DNA of 64,000 bases from contig CM065299.1 of assembly GCA_032871835.1 (NCBI GenBank), positions 98,648,652 to 98,712,651 of the forward strand, written 5' to 3'. The notes under the pieces are model-generated. The model was not told where the DNA came from. It was given only the letters and a program-made list of their open reading frames with translations, and did no database searches. Made by a program: the position numbers and the translations under genes. Shown here piece after piece: positions 10,409 to 19,664 of the stretch. Numbering within the stretch: the first letter of the stretch is position 1; every line of letters starts with the position of its first letter. The DNA is from Dipteronia dyeriana (Eukaryota > Streptophyta > Magnoliopsida > Sapindales > Sapindaceae).

Positions 10409-12015
10409 TGATCTCTCCTAAATGAGCACCCGCAATAGTACGGAGCCATGGGAGTAGTACACTGATAAATAAGATTCGTTCCACGAGGATTGATGAATTG
10501 ATTACCACAATTGATTGATTAGACTACTATTTAGACAAGCAAATATTTGATGATTCAATTATATTCTAACACTAATTAACTATAAACTACTCCTATAGTG
10601 CTACTAATGAAACTTAACCTACAAGCAAACAAGACAAAGTCACACACAAGCAAGTATTTGTATTGCTATTAGGAACTTAGGCTAAGACCTTGAATCCACC
10701 TAACCAATCATCACCAATTTATAGACAAGCCATTATGAATAAATTATACAAATGTGAATATAGACTCGTGATACCCTCAATTAGTCTCTACTCTCTCTCG
10801 AGTTATAGAGACAACACTTATATACACCAATAACCTATCTCTCGATGGTCATTCGAAATGCACACAAGTTTATTAAGCTTAGTGGTTCACTAAGTGAGTC
10901 CTAGAGACTAGCATTGAGTATTTCTACCTTACTAGACCTCTATCATGCATTTCATCGAGCACGTTGTGTGCTTCTCCTCTCGATATATCACACACCAACC
11001 AAATACACATCAAATGCTAGCTAGACACTCAATGTAAATTAAAGCATGAAATACATATACATTAACACAAGCAATATGAATAAAGTGGTGGTCTTCATTA
11101 GCAAATCATAGTAAAGGTTTCATCTTGGCCTTAGCCAATATGAGTTTAGTTCATAATGTAACGAATGGCTACAAAAGATGTGATTTTCATACAAGCCATA
11201 AGTAAATATAAGTACTAAATGAAAGAGAGAAAGATTTAGAATAAACTAAGTGTAGATGTCCTCTCTCTTCTTTGGTGAACTATGCTTGACTTGCTCATTC
11301 TCTTGATGCTCCCCTCTTGCTCTAAGGTTGTGTTTTTGTAGTGGAAAATGATAGGAAGGTTGGGTATTTAGTGTTTGGTAGAGTGGATTTGAATTTGGAT
11401 ATTGGATTAGAGGTTTTATGAAGTGATTTGGTGAAGGATTTGAGTGGAAGGTAAGGGATTTGGGTGAAAGGAAGTGTTTTTGGGGTTTTGGATTGTAAAT
11501 GGAGGATTTAGAGCTTAGGGTCGTCCAAGAGGTCCTCAAAATAGCTTAAGAAGGGGTATTTATATGTTTAGGAATGAGTCATGAAACCCTAGAAGTCATG
11601 CTGAGTTGTACTGCTGTGCTGGTGTTACGCTGGTTGAATGGCGCCTCACCAGCGCAACACACTGATATTTCTGTACTGGTGTAAGTTGTGCTGGTCTAGT
11701 GGCGCCTCATCAGCGCAACACCACTGATCTTTCTGCACTGGTGTGGGTTACGCTGGTCGAGTGGCCACCAGCGCAACACTACTGATCTTCTATGTTGGTG
11801 AGGGTGGCACTGGTCGAGTGGTGCCTCACTAGTGCCAACCGTGGCCTATGACTCCGGTTCTTCCGTTTTGGCCCTAACTTTTCTCAATTTCACAATATTA
11901 CCCTGGAGGCACTTGCACAAGCTTAATACACCATTAAATACTCGATTTTTACTCAGGAACGAGGGCAAATGACAGGATATGGAAGCTACACCGAGTGTAG
12001 AAAAGGGAGTTATCA
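10409..12015 (-). repeat. 5' LTR of the Athila element (1607 bp)
   Basis: On the element strand it begins TGATAACTCC and ends GGAGAGATCA, an imperfect inverted repeat with TG/CA ends. The outer 135 bp match 1-135. The 11600-11840 part is a GC-rich array of diverged units built on CTGGTCGAGTGG and GCGCCTCACCAGCGCAACAC. No ORF in the LTR has recognisable similarity. The LTR supplies promoter and polyadenylation signals, but I could not place a TATA box securely. Confidence 0.93.
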
Positions 12016-12960
12016 CTTTTGTACCCATTCATTTAGTCTGACCAGTGATGAACCTGTTGCTACTGGCGTTACGGACAGGTACAAATAAAGCACTTCTCCT
12101 TCAAGAGGTTTGGACAGAATTGGGGCTTTCCCCAGATATTCCTTGATCTTTTTAAAGGCCTGTTAGCATTCCATTCTACCCCTTTAACCTTCTTAATTGC
12201 CTTAAAAAAGGGAAAAAAATTGTTAGTTGGCTTGCTTATGAATCTATTCAGAGATGCCAAGCATCCCATTGGCCTTTGGATTTCCTTTAGTTTCTTGGAG
12301 ATCTCATTTCCTCTGTTGCCTTTATTTTTTCTTGGTTAACTTCAATTCTCATTTGATGAACTTAGAAAATGGGAATCTCCTTGAAGGAACTCTAAAGACA
12401 CTTTTTGGGGTTGAGCTTCATATCGTACCTTAGTAGCACGCTGAATGTTTCCTTAAGGTCTCCTGCATAACCTTTTAACCTTACGCTTTTTGTCAGCATA
12501 TCGTCCACACGTACTTCCATATTTCTGCCGATCTGTCAAGCAAACAGCTTGTTTACAAGTCTTTGGTAATTTGCTCCGGTATTTTTAAGACCAAAGGACA
12601 TAACTTTGTTGTAATACAACCCCTAGTCAGTGATAAAGAACATCTTGTCCTCGTCAGGCTCAAACATCCAGATCTGGTTATATCCCGAGTATGCATCCAT
12701 GAAGCTCAACAACTCTTGGTAGGTCGTTGTATCCACTAACTGGTCAATCCGAGACAGAAGGAAACTAGCCTTTGGACATGCTTTGTTAAGGTCGGTAAAA
12801 TCCATACACATCCTCTACTAGCCATTATTCTTTTTAACCAGCACCACGTTGGCCACCCATTTGGGGTACTTTACTCCCTTATAGATGTTACAACCAATAA
12901 CTTCTCTACCTACTCTTTGATCGTCTTACTTCTTTCTGGGTTAAACTGTCTCCTTTTTTG
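12016..12960 (-). pseudogene. Reverse transcriptase of Tat-type element A, broken
   Basis: Recognisable minus-strand blocks are MDFTDLNKACPKASF and SFMDAYSGYNQI (12623-12811). Next comes the catalytic loop as VRVDDML at about 12510, then LNRFISKPTNNFFPFF (12069-12269), which is the RT-RNase H connection. Upstream, 12840-12960 has the block around the HPNW-like conserved segment. Numerous stops and shifts lie between blocks. The frame runs into the Athila LTR at 12015. Confidence 0.85.
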
Positions 12961-13107
12961 AACAACCGGCTTACGATCTGGGTTGGCTACTAAATAGTGT
13001 GAGATTATCTTTAGGTCGATTCATGGCATATCATCTTGTTTCCATGTAAACACATCCTTATATTCCTTCAGTAGTTTAACCATATCATCTTGCACCTGCT
13101 TTGTTAG

Positions 13108-13800
13108 CTAATCCCAGAGCCTTACAGTTCTTTCGGTACTGTTGTCATCAACTGCAATCTCTATGGTCAGTTCATCTTCCTGGCTTTTCCTATCTTCCGA
13201 AGGTGTCTTCCTCGGGTCCATGTTGAACCGGGTCAGAGTTTCTACTCCGACTTCCACGTCACCTATCTTCTGGTCTTCACACTCTTCAAGGGTGTACAGT
13301 TGCATAACTCATGATTCTGCTTTCTTCTATACACAACCAGATTTGCCTTTCTTGCCCACTCTTGTAAGCTTTTCATGACTTCCACTCCTGCTTCCGTAGG
13401 ATACTTCACCATTAGTGCATAGGTGGCGGTCACGGCTTTCCTTTTATTCAAGAATGGTCAGTCCAGTAAGGTGTTGTATGGCCAATTTTTTACACTCACG
13501 ACCACAAAATCTAGTAATGCCGTCTTGGTACAAGAAAAGCTACCAATCTCTACAGGAAGCTTTACAGTTCCTAACGACCTTCCCTTTGTTTCTATAAAGC
13601 CTCTAAGTGGGACTTTAAGTGGCTAGAGGTCTCTTCTTTACAGCTCGAGTTGGTCAAACACATCCACATTCAAAATGTCCGCCAAGCTTCCATTGTTGAT
13701 CAATACCCTTTTTACTTCCCTAAGGACTATGCGAACCGACAACATAATCGCATAATTTGGCCTTACTTTTGATCCATGCGCGTCTGCTTCGGTGAAATTT
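13108..13800 (-). pseudogene. Protease region of Tat-type element A
   Basis: On the minus strand, around 13660-13750, is VLINNGSLADIL followed by NVDVFDQL. This matches the Tat protease active site, normally VLVDNGSSADIL; the catalytic Asp appears as Asn here. Downstream (13263-13500) are NWPYNTLLDWPFLNK and TYALMVKYPTEAGV, which correspond to the LGRPWL-type motif and the family's following segment. Stops separate the pieces. Confidence 0.72.
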
Positions 13801-14039
13801 ATAGGGCCCTAACCTTGTTTGGATTTCTTTGGGTTAGGTCATAGCTGATTCACCTTCAAGTTTCTCTAACCATCTATGGCTTCTCAGACTTCGAACATTC
13901 TCTCCCGACTACTACTCTTGGTGTATGGCCCACCAAAGATAGTATTGATTGCTCCATTACTTGAATCTCTTCAGGGACTCTTCTGACTTTTATCTCGCTT
14001 CTCTATTACGGCGTTCTTACTCTGGTCATCCCCACTCCT

Positions 14040-15294
14040 AAGGATCATGTCCTTGAGGCATTCTTCTCTGATTAGCTTTTCAATATAGTCCATCAGCTGA
14101 TAACACTTGAAGGTTTCATGGTCGTTCTCTTGGTGGAACCTACAGTACTTGATGGTGTCTCTTCTGGTAAAACTTGACTGTTTCGGGCTTATCTTCTATC
14201 ACACTCAAGATTTCTTCTTGCCCTCTAGCCAGCGGAGTGTAATTAATGTATTGCCTCCTGAATTGCCTACCACTTTTATCGTCATCCTTTCATCCATCCT
14301 TACCTTTTCCTACACTCCCTTTCTTTGCTGCTATTCTTTGGGTTACCGTCATTGTGCTTTAGGTTGCTTTCAGGCCGACCCCCGTGTATAAGTTTTCCAT
14401 CATGGGCTAGTTGTTCCTCATCTACCTTGGTGTATCCTCCGACATGATTTACCATGCTCGCGTATATGGTCGGTCCCCTTTGTCTCAGGCTTAGGGTCAA
14501 ATGGTTGTGCTGTAAATTGTTGATGAGCACCGACAATATTGCATCGCCATTTGGATCTTGCACTTCTGACACCTCTTGCGAGAATTTGGTTAGGTAGTCA
14601 TTCAACTTCTTATCTTTCCTTTGCTTCAAGGTCGGCAAGGACGATATGAACTTCCTATGCTGGATGTTTCCTATGAATTGCCTGGTGAATGTTTGTACTA
14701 ACTCTTCGAAATTCCTAATGATACCTACGAACAATCCTCCAAACCATCTGAATCCCTTGATCTTTTTTTTTTCGGGAACAAGCGACACATGAGGACGTCA
14801 TCTTAATCATACTATGCCATAGCACTTTGGTACCTCTTTACATGCTATTGTGGGTCAATATTGGCTTTGAACTGCTCCACGTGCAACATCCTGATTTTTT
14901 TCAAAAAATGGGCCTTCCTTATAGAATCGGTAAATGGGCTTTCAAAGTTCCTGATTAGTGGGTTTTCTAAGTTCTGCCTCCGTTTAAGGGACTTTATCCT
15001 CCTAAGTTCAATCTCTCGCTCCTCTTCTGGCTCTCCACTCTCGTTAAATTTCTGATGGACAGTGAACCTATATGGATCCCTAGGGACCCTCCCGCTGATC
15101 TGGGCATTGAAGGGGTCTCGCCTAACAGCAGGGGTTGGCTTTCTACGCCTTTTTGGAGTTGTTTCATCATCACTTGAATGTGAGCGGGACCTTTTTAATT
15201 GGTCATCATGTCTATGCACTCGTTCGGGGTAGTCTTCCTCTCCATTGTACCTTTTCACATCTTCCCACGAGTTAGACTCCCCGTGTTCCCTCAC
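14040..15294 (-). pseudogene. Gag of Tat-type element A, broken
   Basis: The N-terminal part (14845-15294) is charged and Arg-rich (KRSRSHSSDDETTPKRRRK) and ends with the SPFTDSIRKAHF segment that precedes the capsid domain in Tat gags. The capsid-like part (14300-14788) has LVQTFTRQFIGN, LKQRKDKKLNDYLTKFSQEV and related sequence. Near 14050-14160 a YCRFHQENDHETFKCYQL segment matches the family's conserved C/H-rich motif. The pieces lie in different frames. Confidence 0.82.
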
Positions 15295-15777
15295 TCCCCG
15301 ATCTTCTCGGTAACTCCTTCTGTGCGAGCACCCTTTTTTTGTGATGTTTCGCCTTATCTCTTTCAGGTTTTTAAGGTGCTTCAGGAGTGACCGTTATTAT
15401 CTCGGAGCGCACCATAGGATCCTGGGCCACGATCGGTGTGGAAAGTTGATATGGCGAACTTAGGTTAGCCGTGGCTGATATGCTGATCCCCTACTTAACT
15501 GCATCTTCGATGACTTTTCGCAAGGACTCCTGGATCTGCTTGAACGCTTCTGGGGAGATACCGACGGCTATACCTGTGGATCTGGTGGATAACGGGGTTC
15601 TTTAAGGATGGATCTTCTCGACGGCGATGTCTACGAGATTTGAGTCATTGGCATCGTGCGTTGCGTCGATATTACGAGGATATGAACTTCTGTCTCTACC
15701 AATGTCCATGATTTTGCCTTTAACTAACTTCTTTCAAGATTAACCATGTAAACCAAATACTATCTGAGGTTTGACCC

Positions 15778-15793
15778 CCTCCTTCTAGCGCCA
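15778..15793 (-). other. Putative primer binding site of Tat-type element A
   Basis: The element strand reads TGGCGCTAGAAGGAGG, 2 bp from the LTR end. TGGCGC is the usual start of a site pairing with a tRNA ending GCGCCA. Which tRNA is used cannot be decided from this. Confidence 0.6.
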
Positions 15794-15795
15794 GT

Positions 15796-16667
15796 TGTTG
15801 ACGGTGATTTTTGGTTTAATCCCCCGTCACACAATATAAGCAAAGCAATAACTAGTTGCAAACAAAATGTAATGAGAAAATAAATAAGACACGGTTTTAC
15901 GTGGTAAAACCTCAATGTGGGGAAACATCCACGGTTGCCAATAGTAGTAACAAGAATTCACTATGTTGAAAGAAGATTACACACTCAATCACTCTCGTGC
16001 CCTTGCTAACAAAATTGCGTTCACCACTTTTATGGATATTTTTACGGTATATTTAAACATGCATAGAACTCTTATTCTTCGTGTACAAGTAAGGAAAATA
16101 CCCGTAGTTGAGCAAAACTCTAACTTATTGGAGTCATGTTATCCCTCTAACTTGTATCGTGTTGATTGTATTTTGATTGTATTAGATCTCTTGCCTAATA
16201 TGGACTTTGATATCTATAAGGAAATTTACTTCCTCATCAAAGTGTGTTTCCAAAAGCCTTGTTCAAATCATATTCTTTTTCAGTGTATTTGAGTCGTAAT
16301 TCCATCGAATCTAGACATTGTCCACGTGTCACGTGCCCGATCATCTATTTTTCTGACCGTTCTTGTTTCCCCTGATCATCAATTCTACCCGACCATGGCC
16401 CCGACCCCGACCATCTTGACAATCTGATCGGGTTTTCTAACCCGATCATCTACGTTATCTGAGTCGGAGGGACTGGTCGGGTTTTCTCCGACCTACTTGA
16501 GTTGACTTAATCTGATCGTCTTCTAGTGACGTGGCACCCCCGATCCTAGTCTTTTGCTGACGTGTCACATCATTTGAAATTTACCAATAACAATACTAGT
16601 AGACGTTATTTGTTATGTATGAATATTATGCATGTCGCTTTCGCGTTCATCGATTCGATTCCCAACA
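15796..16667 (-). repeat. 5' LTR of Tat-type element A (872 bp)
   Basis: The + strand copy begins TGTTGACGGTGATTTTTGG and ends TTCCCAACA. The ends are thus TGTTG/CAACA, and a primer site abuts the left end. Segments such as ACATTGTCCACGTGTC, CATGCATAGAACTCTTA and TCTCTTGCCTAATATGGA recur in diverged form in the LTR at 35567-36230, so the two are the same family. Confidence 0.85.
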
Positions 16668-18119
16668 AAATGAAACTTTACCCCTTTAAAAACTTCAGAT
16701 TACATAAATAGCAATTCGAATTACATAATGCAGAAAAATACTTGAGAATTACAATATATTCCATCAAGACAACTTACATAAAAACAGAATGACAATTTCC
16801 AACACATTAAAATACTCTTAAGAGCTATAGACTTAAGTATAAATTACTAACTATAATCACTCATATTGCTTGACCGACATGTAACATTAAGAAGCATCAC
16901 AACTTACCTGATATTTGTTGATTGCCATGGTTTGAAGTAACTTCCGGTAGATCCATAGGCAATTTAGACAACGCTACAGAGTTCATATATACATATCCTC
17001 ATTTATCTTAGTATGGGTAATTAATATTTAAAAAGCTATTATATATGTGTATTGGGAGAAGTACAAAATTTGAGCTTCTTCAAAAAAACCTTTTTTGAGC
17101 TTTTTTCAAAGAGATAAATAGACTCTCAACTATCGTCTATGAACTTTAGATATTTCACCATATACCCTTCTATTACAAATGCTTTATTATTATCCATTTT
17201 GATAATTTTAGACAACAAAAGCTCATTTAGAAATATTTTGATAAACAATTTACTAACTTAAAATTTGTTTTTTAAGTGAATACCAAACAACATACGGCTT
17301 TTTGATAAAAGTTCTACTCAATAAAAAGCTCTACTTATAAAATATATACTCTAGAAATTCTACCTAAAAATCCATCCCAAGCACACCTTTAAATTTTTTA
17401 TTTTTTTTTTTTTTTATTTCTATTAGTTTAGGTGTTAGAAGCAAACCACTTGGTCAACCTCATATTGTCTTTTTAAATATTCTATTGTTTAATTATACTT
17501 CCAAAATTAAAAATGGGTGGCAACTAAGGGTAATTTTTAATACAAATGGCCGATGTCATCACATTGTTTACCTATAATGACTATTTTGAAAAGAATTTCC
17601 AATCTAATGGATATTTGAATAGTGTCTAACCAATTTTTTAAATTTTCCAATGATTGATTATATTTACAAAATTAAAATGGGTGGCCACTAGTGTAATTTT
17701 CAATAGGAATGGCTGTTTTCGTCATATTATTTATCAATAATAACTATTTTGAACCGAACTTTCAATCTAATAGCTATTTAAATAATGTCCGACCAAATTG
17801 GTGTCCATAATAATTATCTCAAATGAAAGTGATTGCAGTAGTATGGTTGATATTTAAGAAGTTGCCAAAAATAATTTCGTTGTACTTGTAAATAAAAAGA
17901 GTAATACTATATGATCCAAAAAATCAATCCAAATGATTTGATAAATGAGTTATCATTACAACAAAAATCATGAGGTGATATGGTGAATAATATGATAATG
18001 ACAAATCATTTGTCATATCATTTAAGTTGATTTTAGGTTTAAATTTTGGATTTGCTTGCATCAGCGAAATAAAAAACAATTTATTTGTAAGGATAAACAA
18101 AATCAGCCCAAAACCAACC
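16668..18119. other. AT-rich intergenic DNA with a diverged tandem pair
   Basis: No gene was recognised. Two diverged, adjacent units of about 165 bp lie at roughly 17485-17645 and 17655-17815. They share AAAATGGGTGGC, AATGACTATTTTGAA-type and CAATCTAATGGATATTT-type segments. The remainder shows only homopolymer and AT-rich sequence. Confidence 0.6.
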
Positions 18120-18128
18120 CTTAACAAT

Positions 18129-19449
18129 GGGATATTATCATTTTCCCCCTGTAGTTTGACCTTATTAGTAACTTTACCTCCTCTAATTCTAAAAATGGTT
18201 GGTCTTCCCCCTGAAAACCAAAATATTTAGAGTTTTGCCCCTTCCATCAGGATTTCTGTTAAAAGAGTTGATTTTAATGTCAAAACACAGTAAAAATATA
18301 ATTTTACCCTCAAACTTAGAATTAAACAAGGGAAATTATCATTCCCCCCATAAGGTTTGTCATATTAGATAAAATAGTCCATCTAGTTTCAATAATAGTC
18401 GATCAACTTTTTGAAACCCAAATTGTTGGTCATTTTGCCCCTTTTGTCAAGTTTTTCAACCAAAATCCATTTGACCGTTAATTAATCAATAAAAATATCT
18501 CTATCAAGGACTGATTATTGGACCTTAAGGTTAATAGCCACAAACTCTAACTAGCTAAGCTACTACAACTCGCTATTGAAGGTTTGTTGATTTAAATGTA
18601 TATATAATATATATAATTTGTTTAAAATAATTTAAATATGTTTATTTAATTTAAAATAAACACATATTTAATAATAATATAAAAAAACAGATTTATGAAA
18701 ATAAAAAAGAAAAATAAAATAATAAAACAAAAGGAAAACAAATTTTCAATAAAAGGAAATTATTATTATTATTCTTTCTTTCTTTTTAAATTTTTTCCCT
18801 TTCATTTTCTGAGTTTTGATTTTCTGGGTTTTTTTATCAAATTGAAATAATATAATTTTTGAAAAGGAAAAAAATTCAAAAAGAAAAAGAAAAAAATTTA
18901 TGGTCATTGAATTTCTAGATTTTCTGGTTTTCCTTTTGTTTTCTTATTTTCTTTTTCTTTTTCATAAATCAATTTTATATATTATTATTAAATATGAGTT
19001 TATTTTAAATTATATAAACATATTTACATAATTTTAGGGCTTGTGACTATTAACCTCAAGGTCCAAAGTTCAATTCCTAATGGAGTCATTTTTCTTATTT
19101 AATTAACGGTCAAACAGAATTTTGATGAAAAACTTGACAGAATGGGTAAAATGACCAATAGTTTGGGTTTCAGGGGGTTGACTATCTATTATTGAAGTTA
19201 GAGAGACTATTTTATCTGATGTGACAAACCTTAAGGGGTAAAATGGTAATTTCCCATTAATTTTGATTTACCTTTTACCGTATTGCCCTTCCAGTTTAAC
19301 GGTCAACGGAGAATTTAACGAAATTTTTGACGGTAGAGGGATAAAACTTAGAATATTTTAGTTTTTAAAGGAAAGATTAACCATTTTTAAAATTATAGGG
19401 ATAAGAGTTACTAATATATCAAACTATAGGGGGGAAATGATAATATCCC
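18129..19449. mobile_element. Mutator-like fold-back element (1321 bp) with 9-bp target duplication
   Basis: The left end GGGATATTATCATTTTCCCC is matched in inverse by the right end (reverse complement GGGATATTATCATTTCCCCC). The inverted arms continue for more than 150 bp on each side. The 9-bp direct repeat CTTAACAAT flanks it exactly at 18120-18128 and 19450-19458. Long terminal inverted repeats with a 9-bp target duplication are the mark of Mutator-like transposons. No transposase frame is present, so it is non-autonomous. A second inverted-repeat unit is nested inside (18330-19255). It ends about 215 bp upstream of the DUF1517 start codon and so may overlap that gene's promoter. Confidence 0.85.
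18330..19255. mobile_element. Inner inverted-repeat element nested in the Mutator-like fold-back
   Basis: The left arm GGGAAATTATCATTCCCCCC and right arm (reverse complement GGGAAATTACCATTTTACCC) extend inward through TAAGGTTTGTCA and GATAAAATAGTC for over 200 bp. Flanks start ATTAA on both sides (ATTAAACAA left, ATTAATTTT right), an imperfect 9-bp duplication. The central ~300 bp is AT-rich. Confidence 0.65.
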
Positions 19450-19664
19450 CTTAACAATTTTGTGTTTTCAGCTTAAGGACCACGAGCTCACGGCGAAGTT
19501 GCCAACTTTAAGTTGATACAACAGTTTCGTCACGGGCCGAAGTATAATAAACATATTTGTTTGCACAACGACGCCGTTCCAGCGACTTGATATTCAAAAT
19601 CAAGAAGCAACCAGAAATCGATTGTCATTTTGTCCCAAAACAAAAACCAAAAAAACCTCTTCCA

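Larger units (their letters stand above)
1..12015 (-). mobile_element. Athila-type Ty3/gypsy LTR retrotransposon, nearly complete, cut by window start
   Basis: The element reads right to left: 5' LTR (10409-12015), primer site (10386-10403), gag (8807-9889), protease (7114-7998), RT and RNase H (5836-7113), integrase (4476-5769), an env-like region (2036-3386), polypurine tract (136-150), and the first 135 bp of the 3' LTR (1-135). The order PR-RT-RH-INT is Ty3/gypsy. The tRNA-Asp primer site, the gag zinc knuckle CX2CX3HX4C, the RT sequence FMDDFSVFG and the extra ORF after integrase point to the Athila lineage. Adding the missing part of the 3' LTR, the full length would be about 13.5 kb. 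Many in-frame stops and frameshifts make it non-autonomous. It sits inside the RNase H region of the Tat-type element at 12016-16667; the right flank begins CTTTT and the left flank is outside the window. Confidence 0.93.
12016..16667 (-). mobile_element. Tat-type Ty3/gypsy element A, 5' part only, host of the Athila insertion
   Basis: Read right to left: LTR (15796-16667), primer site (15778-15793), gag (14040-15294), protease (about 13450-13790), RT and the start of RNase H (12016-12960). It stops at 12015, where the Athila element begins. The RNase H, integrase and 3' LTR must lie left of the window or have been lost. Gag, protease and RT types match the Tat lineage. The 3' flank of the LTR starts AAATG. 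The copy is heavily decayed. A related copy (element B) occupies 35567-61780. Confidence 0.87.

Noticed and set aside
19557..19664. Upstream extension of the DUF1517 frame to a TTG codon
   Set aside because: TTG is not a normal plant start; the first in-frame ATG at 19665 gives a typical transit-peptide beginning (MPSSVLLQS).
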